Shown one piece after another: positions 21,665 through 32,280 of a stretch of 64,000 bases of DNA. Both the position numbers and the translations under genes were made by a program. The first letter of the stretch is position 1; every line of letters starts with the position of its first letter. The stretch spans positions 35,937,630 through 36,001,629 of the forward strand of contig CM071840.1 in NCBI GenBank assembly GCA_036507285.1. The letters are read 5' to 3'. This DNA comes from Trichosanthes cucumerina. Taxonomy: Eukaryota; Streptophyta; Magnoliopsida; Cucurbitales; Cucurbitaceae. The notes under the pieces are model-generated. The model did no database searches and was not told the origin of the DNA. It saw only the letters and a list, made by a program, of their open reading frames with translations.

Positions 21665-23113
21665 TGTTAGCTCTTAGAATGAGAGCTAAGATTGAGCTTT
21701 TATTGTGATTATTCCTTCGTATTTTGATATTTCTTGACTATTCTAACCCCTTGATTAGGTATTTTTGTGTGTTAATATTTACAACTTACTTTTGAAGTAC
21801 CTTGAAGCCATTGAAGTACTTTTAATTGCTGAATTTTGTCAATATTGGCCGTGTCTTTAGGAGTTTTTGAGAAAATTGTGTTTTGAAGTGCTGAAGGTCT
21901 GCTAAGAGCTGCTCTAGCTTTGAAATTTCTGAAGGATAAAGATTGTTGGAGCTCCATTCTGATATCAGATGCAGAATGCACACGTGGACATAATTCATTA
22001 ATTGAAATTTGAATGAAAGCGCGCCTATATCGGTGATGTGAGCTAATGAGAGGCCTTTATGTCAATTCCTCTTGTCCATTCAGCCCTTAATTCGAGGTGG
22101 ATGCGGTATAAATGCCTGGTGTGGTCGTTTTTTGAAAGGGGTTGCGTAAGCAAGAGGAAAAAAAGGGAGAACCTGATTGGGAAGAAGTCAAGAGGCAAAT
22201 CCTTAGCAAGTTGAATTGGGGAAGCATTCTCCTTCTAGAAAGAGGCTGGGGTAGACCGAGGATGGCTTGGGAAACTTCACCCATCTGTTCATTCTTTCAT
22301 TCCCTTGCTCTTTACTCTTCTATTTTGTAACTAAGACCATTTTAAGTATGTTTAGCACTAGTTTTACTATTTTATTGTTGCCCTCTCTTATTACCATGAA
22401 CTAACCACCCTTGGGGTGGGGATTAGGAGACTTTATGTAGATGCAACTTTAATGAAAGAGTAATTTGCTGCAATCTCACTCTTGTGCCCTGTGATTTTAT
22501 TGCTTAACTAAGGTTTGTTTGGCCATCTCATCTTAGTATTGTTTATTCCAACTTGGGAAAGGGAAGAATAAACCGATTTCAAGGCATGAAACTAGTTCTT
22601 ATTAAGAGATTTACTTCTCTCAGGTGATTGAGGAGTCTAGAGATAGTCACTCACCTAGTGTTAACAGTTAGGAGCTAATTTAAGGGTGTTTAATGGAAAT
22701 TAAGTGCCTAAATCGCGAGGAAATCTAGAAAGATTAAAGTGAGTTATCTTGTTTTGAGCTCAGTGCGAGTTTTGAGCTCTAGCATTAAGATAGCTGAAGC
22801 ATAATTTCGTCCCTAATCCTATACCCTTTTTACTATTTTTGTTAAACTTGAGTTGTTGCTGCCTTAATATTTTTAATCCTCTTCTGCATTACTTTAGCAT
22901 TTCAATTGTTACTTTTAATTCCTAATTCCAATACTCAATTCATTTATGTTGGTTCCCCTTTACTCACTAAGAACAACTCAACTTTGTGAACTTCCTACAA
23001 CTAATCCCTAAGGAGACGATTAAAATACTTATCACTTGCTGCTTAGATTGTGTATGCTTGCACAGTTTAGGAGTGCTTTCTTGATAATTTTATACACCCC
23101 TTTTAAGCAAACA
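21665..23113 (+). repeat. Athila 3' LTR
   Basis: Near-identical to 11112-12555, same termini, TATA box at 22107-22113. Main differences: a replaced patch at ~22001-22045, and CAG-centred changes such as GTGCGAG at 22764-22770 where the 5' LTR has GTGCAG. CTCCA follows at 23114-23118. Confidence 0.95.
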
Positions 23114-23118
23114 CTCCA
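23114..23118. repeat. Athila target-site duplication, right (CTCCA)
   Basis: Identical to 11107-11111; after it the copia B sequence resumes (CTAGCTTAGTCCAAGTGGTAG). Confidence 0.95.
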
Positions 23119-23130
23119 CTAGCTTAGTCC

Positions 23131-23141
23131 AAGTGGTAGTT
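23131..23141 (+). other. Copia B polypurine tract
   Basis: AAGTGGTAGTT directly before TGTTGAGATC, the start of the B 3' LTR; equivalent to AAGTGGGAGAT of family A. Confidence 0.75.
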
Positions 23142-23334
23142 TGTTGAGATCTATGTCCTAATCTCGTTTTGTTTGTAAATTTAACATTTGAAATTAATAA
23201 GAGTTATTTATTTCATCACTTTGTGTCTCGCGAATTTTTACAAACTTTGTCTAATAAACTGAGCTCCATGGTCATTGAATTTATGAGAGAACTAGAACTT
23301 GATCGGTGTGTAGTGGACACACATGGAGGATCAC
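23142..23334 (+). repeat. Copia B 3' LTR, first piece
   Basis: TGTTGAGATCTATGTCCTAA to GGAGGATCAC. It resembles the B2 LTR at 43063 (ATAAGAGTTATTTATTT, GAGAGAACTA.AACTTGA, GTGTGTA). The last five bases, ATCAC, are the G1 target duplicate. The LTR continues at 32281. Confidence 0.9.
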
Positions 23335-25356
23335 TGTAAATCCGATCTCTTTGGAACTTCCTTATTATCAACCAACAAAAAGAAAGAAGAAATGAATGTT
23401 TAAAACTTGGTTTCCCATGTTTTAAAAAGAAAAGAAATGAAGGGAAAGACAAAAGGAAAACAAGGAAAGAAAGTTTAAACCATTTTGGTTTGGTTTGCTT
23501 TTAAAGACAAAAGAAGAAAAGGAAATGAAACAAATGTTTTATTTGTTAAGTTATTTTGGTTTTGCAAAGAAAAGAAAAGAAAAGAAAGAAAGAAGATAAA
23601 GGAAAGAAAAGAAAAGGAAAAAGAAATGGAAAATGAAAAGAAAACAAAAGTGCAAAAAGACAAAACATTATCTTTCCACCGATTGTTTTGTTTTAAAAAG
23701 GGTTTCTCTCCATTTTCTTCTCTTTCATCACAATCTAAGGCTGAAGCTTCGTGGTTGAAGGAGAAAGGAAGAAGAAGGAGGCCATTTTTGGTGATTTTGG
23801 GCTGGAGTTGCAGAAGGAAAGAGGAAAACTCAAGGGAATTCATTATTACAGCAAGGAAATCAACTCAGACAAGCTCTGATTTTCTGTTCATCTCGAGCTC
23901 CACAAGAAGAGGTAAGAGTTGAGCTTTTGCTTCATGAAAGTTAACTCATATTTGAACAAAATTCGTGAAGGAAGCTCGAGCCAATTCTGATTTTAAGTTT
24001 CTGTTTTGTTAAGAGGAAGGCAGAAGACAGAATTTTGCTGTCAAATCCGAGAGGTCTCTGATGTTTTGGTTGTTCCGATCTGTATACTTGGAGTTAGAAG
24101 CTCTAATTGGTATGGTTCGAAAGCTTATTCAATTTCCTACAGGTTTCGTGAAGGAATTGTGAGAAGAAAATGATTGGAAGATGTTGTAATCTTCAGGTTA
24201 AGTTTTGGGTTGCAGCAGGAAGTGAAATCTGGAACAGCAGCAGAATCATTTTAGGGGTTAAGCTACTGAGGTCTTTTCTAACCAATACGTTAGGAATCTC
24301 ATTTTCATGTATTCATAAGAGTTTTAGAGGGTTCAAAAAGGAAGAGTTTGGTATAAAGTACATTCTTTTTGGATACGTAATGAAGAAGTTATGGCTGTCT
24401 GAAAACAGGGCAGAAAATCTGAAAATGCTGGAATCTTTGAAAGTGTGTTTTCTTGTAGTTTTAGGGTTAAAAACCATGAGCCCGAGGTTTTATGGTACCG
24501 TGTGCACACAGGTCTTATTCTGTTGTCGACGTTGAGTGTACTCCGTGACAACAGCGCTGTCGTGAGTGCTGGACGGGCCCCACTACGACAAAAACGATGG
24601 GAGTGCTGGGCGGGCCCCACTACATCGTAGAGTAAACGTTGGTTGTACTGGGCGTGCCCTACACAATGTGGATTGTGAAATGTTTTTAAAAGAGTTTATG
24701 TCATTTACATGCCTTACGAGATTTTAATGATATACTTGTTGGTTTTCTGAAAGTCTATTATGATTCTACGTTTACTTTCAATGCTTGAATACAAATGCAT
24801 ATGCTCATAATTTTCGAGTCACATGTTTTACAAATTCTGAGATATTAAACATGTGATCACTCACTCACCGAGGTTCATAGCTCATTCTTTCTATGTTTTC
24901 AAACTTTTGAGGTAGAGATCGAGCTCCCTGGCTTTTGAGATTCTTTTGCCATAGTCTCTTTGAAGCTTCATAAGTTAAATACTTTGTATGTGGCATTTGG
25001 TTTTGTCTAGCAAGTCTCTATGTTTGTAAATTATTTTGAGAGGACTTTGGTGTTATAGTTGTTTGTACATTAGAGGTTGTATAAACATTTGGTTTTATTT
25101 TTGTGTTGTTTCGATGCACTAGACTTTTAGTTTCAAGAGAGACTTGTGAATGGTTTCTCCTTGTACATGTTTAATAGTTGTCCAGATTTCCGCTATGTCA
25201 TGTTTAAGTGTTCCATTTTCGAACATAGTATGTTTATCAGGTGAATCGGGGTCAGCAGTATTGTTAAGAGATAAACAATGTTCTCGTTGGCTCTCTGGCT
25301 TCACTCACTTAGCCTTTGGCCGTGAGTTAACGGAGTAGTTCGGGAGGGGTGTGACA
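23335..25356 (+). repeat. G1 5' LTR
   Basis: Contains a long A/G-rich tract (~23389-23660), the block CTGTCTGAAAACAGGGCA, the CGGGCCCCACTAC direct repeats (~24573 and 24613), and the end CGGGAGGGGTGTGACA. Compared with G2's LTR it lacks ~430 bp that lie between two copies of ATGAGCYCGAGG. Reading frames inside it are low-complexity shadows. Confidence 0.94.
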
Positions 25357-25359
25357 ACT

Positions 25360-25371
25360 TGGTATCAGAGC
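25360..25371 (+). other. G1 primer-binding site (initiator Met tRNA)
   Basis: TGGTATCAGAGC, three bases after the LTR end (ACT). Confidence 0.93.
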
Positions 25372-25591
25372 GATTAGTTCCATGGGAATGAGGCGCAGGC
25401 AAGTTAGCTCACGAGAATAAAGTAAAAGTCATAGCAAGTTATTGAGTTAGTTCAGATTGAACTAGTAGAGTATGGTTCAAGTAAGGGTAAGAACAAGTCG
25501 ATTAGGGCTAAAATATGAATAGAAGTTTAGTATTGTGTATTTGAGTTAAGTATCCATAGCATGTCTAATATGTTGATATGTTATAGGAGTC

Positions 25592-26880
25592 ATGTCACCA
25601 CGTACTAGCGCATTTGGCGCAGCGGGATCGGGGCGGGCGCAGGATCCTACCCAAGGCCAATCGAGAGGGGATCTAGTGCCTCGAGAGTCAAACCGAGGGC
25701 GAGATCGGCGACATGCCATTTCCTCCACGAGGGAGGGGCGAGAGCGAGAGAGAGCGAGGCCAAGTGATCCGAGAAAAGGCGTATGGAATAGACGTCCCGA
25801 AGAAATTGGGAGCCACGGTGTTTGAGGTTCCACAGATCCGGTGGCGCCGAGGTGTGGTTGAATAAACTTGAGAAATGTTTTGGCGTGATGAGCCGCCCAG
25901 AAGAGCGTAAAGTCAAGCTAGCCACATTCTGCTAGAGAAAGAAGCGAGAGGATGGTGGAAGTCAATTTTAGCGAGACGGAGTGATGCGCACTTTAGGTGG
26001 CAAACTTTGAGAGGAATATTTGAAGATAAATATTACCACGGCACTTACTGCATGAAGCGAAGAGAGATGAATTTTAGAATTAAAGCAAGGGTCACTATCG
26101 GTGGCGAGCACGAGAGAAGGTATACCGAGCTATCACGGTATCTTTGATGTTATTGTGGCATCCGAGAGTGACAGGTGTCGACGATTTGAAAGGGGATTAC
26201 GTAATGAAATACGTACCCAGTCATAGCCATTGCTAAGTGGGTGACTTCTCACGGTGGTAGAAAGCGCTCTACGAGTTGAAGCGAGTATAGCAGAGGCGCG
26301 ATCGATGGTAGAGCCAACTCGTGGGCCTTCAACGACGAGTAATTTTCGAAGTCGCGAACAGTGAAGATTCACACAGGGTGAATGTTTCAAGTCGTCGAGG
26401 ACTTTAAGAATCGAAGTGGCGGCGGATGTCGAGGCGGATGAATGTTAGTGGTGCCTATCGAGAGGCGCGAGTCAAAGAGCACCTAGTCAATCTGCGGATC
26501 CACGGAAGACCACAAACAATGCGAGGAGTCTGTTGCGGTCGCAGCAAGGAGAACTCCATGTGCAAATTGTGGCAAGAATCATCGAGGCCAATGTCTTGTT
26601 GGTGTCGGTGTGTGTTACGATGTGGCGGCGGGGGCATTTCAAGAGGATTGTCCACAGATTAGAGCGGCCGCCACGAGAGGACCGAGGAGTTGGGTCCCAG
26701 AGCAGTTGAAAGCCGAGAGAGTTCCGAGTGAGGCTGCGGAGAGGGCACCAGTGGGTGCAAGAAGGGGTTGTAGGGAGACCCAGAGCAGCGAGGAAAGGTC
26801 TACGCTATGACTCAGCGAGGAAGCGAGAGGATGCACGGATGTGATTCTTCTGTACGATTTCTATTTGTAATGTACTGCAT
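25592..26880 (+). pseudogene. G1 gag (heavily degraded)
   Basis: ATG at 25592 (MSPRTSAFGAAGSGRAQDP) starts at the expected place, ~220 bp after the primer site. The frame is lost repeatedly, and only fragments such as EREARGWWKS-type (25935-25965) and a zinc-finger-like region near 26560-26650 can be guessed. The stretch is unusually rich in CGAG and CpG and poor in CAG compared with the rest of the window. It would encode capsid; assignment rests mainly on position. The 66-95 codon frames on either strand are shadows. Confidence 0.65.
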
Positions 26881-27461
26881 GTGTTTTGATAGATCCAGTG
26901 CTACGCATTCCTTTGTTTCAAAGTATATTCCTAACTAAGCTTAGTAGGAAGCTAGAGCCTTTATTTGAGGAGTTAGTTATATACACTATAGTTGGTGATG
27001 CTTTACTAGTCAATTCAGTGTTGCGAGATTGTGAGGTCTTAGTAGAAGGTCTCAATATGTTAGTGGATCTTCTTCCACTAGAGTTGCAGATGTTAGATGC
27101 AATCTTAGGGATGGATTTCTTATTCACTCATTATGCTTCCATGGATTGCCATAAAAAGGAAGTTGTTTTTAGAAAACCAGGGTTGGCTGAAGTGGTTTTC
27201 AGGGGTGAAAAGAAGATTATTTCTACGAGTTTGATTTCAGCATTCAAAGCTCAGAAGTTGTTGAGAAAAGGATGCACGGCGTTTCTTGCTCACGTAATGA
27301 AGGTGCAGGAAGAAAAGTTAAAACCAGAAGATGTTCTTGTTGTGAACGAATTTCTAGATGTTTTTCCAGCAGATCTGTCAGGGTTGCCACCTGATAGGGA
27401 AGTAGAGTTCACTATTGAATTGTTACCAGGAACAACACCTATTTTCATGGCGCCAGTATAG
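26881..27461 (+). pseudogene. G1 protease and RT linker
   Basis: The active-site region is disturbed (ATHSF visible near 26901). Then one open frame: LEPLFEELVIYTIVGDALL, LRDCEVLVEGLNMLVDLLPL, AILGMDFLFTHYASMDCHKK and VVFRKPG, typical of the retropepsin fold in chromoviruses, and the linker LVVNEFLDVFPADLSGLPPD. Ends at TAG 27459-27461 through a one-base gain. It would process the polyprotein. Confidence 0.85.
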
Positions 27462-28189
27462 AATGGCTCCAAGTGAGCTCAAATAGCTGAAGATGCAATT
27501 ACAAGAACTGGTTGATAAGGGATACATCAGACCTAGTGTATCACCCTGGGGAGCTCTAGTGTTATTTGTAAAGAAGAAAGATGGTACCCTTAGATTATGC
27601 ATTGATTACAAACAGTTAAACAAAGTCACGATCACGTAACAAGTATCCTTTACCCCGTATTGATGACTTGTTTGACCCGATTCTGAGGAGCATCGGTGTT
27701 TTCTAAGATTGATTTGAGATCGAGGATACCATCGATTAAAGGTAAGAGAATCGAGACATTCCTAAGACAACATTTGTAACAGTGTACGGGCATTATGAGT
27801 TTCTAGTAATCTTTGTTCGGTTTAACGAATGCACCAATAGATTTTCATGGACCTCATGAGCAGGATATTCCACCGATATTTGGATCGATTCGTGATAGTA
27901 TTTATTGATGATATACTAGTTTACTCGGTTGTGGAAAGCTCATGAGGAACATTTGAGGATTATTCGCAAACACTACGAGATAAAGCGATTTATACGCTAA
28001 ATTCACCAAATGTGAGTTTTGGTTGGATCGAGTAGTGTTTTTGGGGCATGTTGTCTCGGCAAATGGTGTTAGTGTGGATCCAAATAAAGTTAAAGTCGTA
28101 GTCAAGCCCCGGGAGAGACCGGCCCGGTGCGGCAGAGGGCACGTAGTTTCCTAGGCTTGGCGGGGATACTACTGAGCGGTTTGTTGAGG
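27462..28189 (+). pseudogene. G1 reverse transcriptase
   Basis: Fragments in several frames: LQELVDKGYIRPSVSPWGAL, VKKKDGTLRLCIDYKQLNKV, then many small indels, the box FIDDILVYS at ~27901-27927 and VVFLGHVVSANGVSVDPNK near 28035-28085. No frame exceeds ~70 codons. The RT identity is clear from motif order. Several indels change a CAG codon to CGA or CGAG (for example near 27718-27755). Confidence 0.85.
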
Positions 28190-28832
28190 ATTTCTCACGA
28201 TTAGCATTACCTTAATGGCTTTGACAAGAAAGAATGCTAAGTTTGAGTGGTGAGATAAGTGTGAGCGAGTTTCGGGAGGAGTGAAAAAGAGATTAGTTCT
28301 GACACCTATTCGACACTTCTCGTAATGGGAAAAGAGTATGTGATTTTCTTGTGATGCCTCGAGACAAGGTTTAGGGTGTGTTACGATGCAAGAAGGAAAA
28401 GTAATAGCTTATGCGTCAAGACAATTGAAAAAGCATGAATGTAATTACCCTACCCACGATCTCGAGCTAGCGGCAGCTTGTTCTAGTAATGAAGATCCGG
28501 AGACATTACTTGTTTGGTGAAAGGTGTCACATCTACACGGATCATAAGAGTCCAAGTATATCTTTGATCGAGAGGAGTTGAATATGAGGCAGAGAAGATG
28601 GTTAGAACCGATTAAAGATTATGATTGTACTATAGAATACCATCCTGGTAAGGCGAATGTGGTAGCAGATGCATTGAGCAGGAAGTCAAGACTTCCTAGG
28701 GATGCCTTGTGTGGTATTCGAGCAACATTTGTAAGAACTCTAAAGGATTCTAAGGCGGTTGTGAATGCGAGAAAGTTCGAGGAGTCTTTTAGCTCAGTTC
28801 AGTCAGTCTTCACTCAGAGTGAGAGGTTGTGA
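28190..28832 (+). pseudogene. G1 RNase H
   Basis: CDASRQ-like near 28350, VIAYASRQLKKHECNYPTHD near 28400-28460, and an open piece with RRWLEPIKDYDCTIEYHPGK and ADALSRKS (28578-28690). Broken by several frameshifts. Confidence 0.82.
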
Positions 28833-28869
28833 GAAGACAACCAGAGGATAGTAACTTGCGAGAAAATGT

Positions 28870-29841
28870 TTGGAAAGTCCAAACAAGGCCCGAAGCGAGT
28901 TTAAGATGAGATCGAGGCGGGGCCATAGAAAGGCAAGGAAGACTATGTGTCCGAATTTTAGTGAGCTTAAAGATGCTATTTTAGAGGAAGCTCACGATTC
29001 AAACTACGCTATGCATCCGAGGAAGCACCAAGATGTACAAAACTTTGAAGGAACGTATTGGTGGCACGGGATGAAACGAGAGATAGGCGATTATGTTGAT
29101 AGATGTTTGATCGCGCCAATGAGTTAAACCGCTAGACAGAGGCGGGAGGACTCCTTAACCTTGCCCGGTGCGAGTGGAAATGGGAGCATATCACTATGGA
29201 TTTTACGTTTGGATTACCACGTACTTCAAGTGGGCATGATGGTATTTGGGTAATAGTGGATAGACTCACTAAAACAACACGGTTTGTACGGATTAAAGCG
29301 GCGTCTCACGCTTGATCGACTTGCTAAGCTATCGTCGATAAAATTGTGAGTCAATACAGAGTGCCAGTGTCTATCGTTTGAGATAGAGATCCAAGATTTA
29401 CTTCTAAGTTTTGGCCTAGTTTACAGAAGGCTATGGGAACAAAGTTGAATTTTAGTACAACGTTCCATCCTCAGACAGATGGGCAGTCAGAGAGGACCAT
29501 CCAGACCTTAGAGGACATGTTGAGAGCATGTGTCCTTCCGGTTTAAAAGGAGTTGGGATACTCACCTATCGCTTATGGAATTTGCTTACAATAACAGCTA
29601 CCAGTCGAGTATTGGTATGGCACCATTTGAGGCTCTGTATGGAAGACCATGTAGAACGCCGATATGTTGGAACAAAGTAGGAGAGCGGAAGCTTATCGGT
29701 CGTGAGTTGGTACAAGTTACTACAGACAATATTAAGGTAATTAGAGAAAATTTGAAGGTAGCACAAGACCGTCGGGAAGAATTATATCTTGATAAGCGGC
29801 GAAAGGACTTAGAATTCGGGTTGGAGATCAAGTTTTCTTGA
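28870..29841 (+). pseudogene. G1 integrase
   Basis: Zinc-binding region near 28960-29127 (EEAHDSNYAMHPRKHQDVQ, YWWHGMKREIGDYVDRC), then the core: MDFTFGLPRTSSGHDGIWVI, VDRLTKTT, DRDPRFTSKFWPSLQKAMG, HPQTDGQSERTIQTLEDMLR, then MEFAYNNSYQSSIGMAPFEA and LYGRPCRTPICW. Asp, Asp and Glu are visible (MDF, RDPRF, SER). Frameshifts and a TGA in the second-Asp region interrupt it. Inserts cDNA; chromodomain elements target heterochromatin. Confidence 0.88.
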
Positions 29842-30239
29842 AGTTATCTCCATGGAGAGGTGTCCTTCGCCGTTTTGGTAAGAAGGGTAAACTAAGCCCT
29901 AGATATATTGGTCCTTATCTAGTGCTTGGGACGAGTTGGGCGACCCTCTGTTTGGAGTTGCCAGCAGAACTATCTCTAGTACATGATGTATTTCATGTGT
30001 CCATGTTGAGGAAGTATATCCCAGATACGACACATGTGTTGCAAGCACAACCCGTTGAGCTGAAAGAAGACATGAGTTACGTAGAGGATGCAGTTCAAAT
30101 CCTCGACAGGAAAGAGCAAGTTTTGAGGAACAAGACGATCTCACTCGTGAAGGTTCGTTGGAGACATCACGGAGTGAAGGAGGCAACCTGGGAGTTAGAG
30201 GATCTAATGAGGAGGAAGTACCCGATGATTTTCACTTAA
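29838..30239 (+). pseudogene. G1 integrase C-terminus and chromodomain
   Basis: 133-codon open frame from ATG 29838: RRFGKKGKLSPRYIGPYLVL (GPF/Y-type module), ELPAELSLVHDVFHVSMLRK, VQILDRKEQVLRNKTISLVK, then VRWRHHGVKEATWELEDLMR, the W..H....TWE pattern of retroelement chromodomains. Ends at the natural TAA 30237-30239. It is the end of the pol polyprotein, not a separate gene; the ATG is internal. A homologous copy is in G2 on the minus strand. Confidence 0.9.
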
Positions 30240-30270
30240 AGACTACTCAATTTCGAGGACGAAATTTCTT

Positions 30271-30285
30271 AAGTGGGAGGTAAGT
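30271..30285 (+). other. G1 polypurine tract
   Basis: AAGTGGGAGGTAAGT before the 3' LTR, preceded by the family motif TCGAGGACGAAATTTCTT. Confidence 0.87.
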
Positions 30286-32280
30286 TGTAAACCCGATCTC
30301 TTTGGAACTTCCTTATTATCAACCAACAAAAAGAAAGAAGAAATGAATGTTTAAAACTTGGTTTCCCATGTTTTAAAAAGAAAAGAAATGAAGGGAAAGA
30401 CAAAAGGAAAACAAGGAAAGAAAGTTTAAACCATTTTGGTTTGGTTTGCTTTTAAAGACAAAAGAAGAAAAGGAAATGAAACAAATGTTTTATTTGTTAA
30501 GTTATTTTGGTTTTGCAAAGAAAAGAAAAGAAAAGAAAGAAAGAAGATAAAGGAAAGAAAAGAAAAGGAAAAAGAAATGGAAAATGAAAAGAAAACAAAA
30601 GTGCAAAAAGACAAAACATTATCTTTCCACCGATTGTTTTGTTTTAAAAAGGGTTTCTCGCCATTTTCTTCTCTTTCATCACAATCTAAGGCTTAAGCTT
30701 CGTGGTTGAAGGAGAAAGGAAGAAGAAGGAGGCCATTTTTGGTGATTTTGGGCTGGAGTTGCGAGAAGGAAAGAGGAAAACTCAAGGGAATTCATTATTA
30801 CAAAGACAAGAAATCAACTCGGACAAGCTCTGATTTTCTGTTCATCTCGAGCTCCACAAGAAGAGGTAAGAGTTGAGCTTTTGTTTCATGAAATTTAACT
30901 CATATTTGAACAAAATTCGTGAAGGAAGCTCGAGCCAATTCTGATTTTAAGTTTCTGTTTTGTTAAGAGGAAGGCAGAAGACAGAATTTTTCTATCAAAT
31001 CCGAGAGGTCTCTGATGTGTTGGTTGTTCTGATCTGTATACTTGGAGTTAGAAGCTCTAATTGGTATGGTTCGAAAGCTTATTCAATTTCCTACAGGTTT
31101 CGTGAAGGAATCGTGAGAAGAAAATGATTTGAAGATGTTGTAATCTTCAGGTTAAGTTTCGGGTTGCAGCAGGAAGTGAAATCTGGAACAGCAGCAGAAT
31201 CATTTTAGGGGTTAAGCTACTGAGGTATTTTCTAACCAATACGTTAGGAATCTCATTTTTATGTCTTCATAAGAGTTTTAGAGGGTTCAAAAAGGAAGAG
31301 TTTGGTATAAAGTACATTCTTTTTGGATAAGTAATGAAGAAGTTATGGCTGTCTGAAAACAGGGCAAAAAATCTGAAAAATGCTGGAATCTTTGAAAGTG
31401 TGTTTTCTTGTAGTTTTAGGGTTAAAAACCATGAGCCCGAGGTTTTATGGTACCGTGTGCACACAGGTCTTATTCTGTTGTCGACGTTGAGTGTACTCCG
31501 TGACAACAGCGCTGTCGTGAGTGCTGGGCGGGCCCCACTACGACAAAGACGATGGGAGTGTTGGGCGGGCCCCACTACATCGTGTAAGTAAGCGTTGGTT
31601 TATCTTGGCGTGCCTACACAACGTGGATTGTGAAATGTTTTTAAAAGAGTTTATGTCATTTACATGCCTTACGAGATTTTGATGATATACTTGTTGGTTT
31701 TCTGAAAGTCTATTATGATTCTACGTTTACTTTCAATGCTTGAATACAAATGCATATGCTCATAATTTTAGTCACATGTTTTACAAGTTACTGATATTAA
31801 ACGCTTGATCACTCACCGAGCTTCATAGCTCATTCTTTCTATGTTTTCAAACTTTTGTAGTAGAGAACGAGCTCCTCGCTTTGAGTTCACGCCATAGTCT
31901 CTTTGAAGCTTCATAAGTTAAATACTTTGTACGTGTTGGTTTTGTCTAGCAAGTCTCTATGTTTGTAAATTATTTTGAGAGGACTTTGGTGTTATTGTTG
32001 TTTGTACATTAGAGGTTGTATAAACATTTGGTTTGTTTTGTGTTGTTTCTGATGCACTAGACTTTTAGTTTCCAAGAGAGACTTGTGAATGGTTTCTCCT
32101 TGTACATGTTTAATAGTTGTCCAGTTTCCGCTATGTCATGTTTAAGTGTTCCATTTTCGAACATAGTATGTTTATCAGGTGAATCAGGGTCACTTGTGTA
32201 TTGTTAAGAGATAAACAATGTTGCTGGCTTCACACCTTCTGGGCCGTGAGTTACAGTGTAGTTCGGGAGGGGGTGTGACA
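30286..32280 (+). repeat. G1 3' LTR
   Basis: Same ends as the 5' LTR. Differences include TTGCGAGAAGG (about 30759) against TTGCAGAAGG (about 23808), CTCGGAC (about 30818) against CTCAGAC, and several short losses after 31580. Confidence 0.94.

Larger units (their letters stand above)
11112..23113 (+). mobile_element. Complete Athila-type Ty3/gypsy retrotransposon (12,002 bp)
   Basis: Two LTRs of 1444 and 1449 bp starting TGTTAGCTC and ending AAGCAAACA, an Asp-tRNA primer site, gag, protease, RT, RNase H, integrase, then a third reading frame after pol, a long non-coding tract and a polypurine tract. A perfect CTCCA duplication flanks it. RT before integrase marks gypsy. The primer site, the gag (GQFHGLSSEDPHLHLKSFL) and the extra post-pol frame mark the Athila lineage. 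Coding is broken by at least three nonsense codons and four frameshifts, so it is not autonomous, but the structure is entire. It inserted between the coding end and the polypurine tract of copia B. Confidence 0.96.
23335..32280 (+). mobile_element. Ty3/gypsy chromodomain element G1 (8,946 bp, complete ends)
   Basis: LTRs of 2022 bp (23335-25356) and 1995 bp (30286-32280), starting TGTAAA.CCGATCTC and ending GTGTGACA, flanked by ATCAC at 23330-23334 and 32281-32285. Initiator-Met primer site; gag, protease, RT, RNase H, integrase, chromodomain; polypurine tract. The C-terminal chromodomain and the protease-RT linker (FPADLSGLPPDREVEF) suggest a Tekay/Del chromovirus. The LTRs are still very similar, implying a fairly recent insertion, yet the coding region is riddled with indels, many at CAG sites. 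That mismatch is itself notable. Confidence 0.95.

Noticed and set aside
23485..23922. Long Lys/Glu-rich reading frame (145 codons) and its antisense partner in the G1 LTR
   Set aside because: It is the translation of the A/G-rich LTR tract and recurs in the 3' LTR and G2. Low complexity, not a gene.
25592..26862. Horizontally acquired GC-rich bacterial DNA
   Set aside because: The CpG/CGAG-rich stretch sits exactly where gypsy gag should be, and alignable fragments of a retroelement polyprotein surround it. Degradation or CAG-site error explains it better.
29838..30239. Free-standing chromodomain gene
   Set aside because: The frame is the C-terminus of gypsy pol; its ATG is internal, and integrase sequence precedes it directly.
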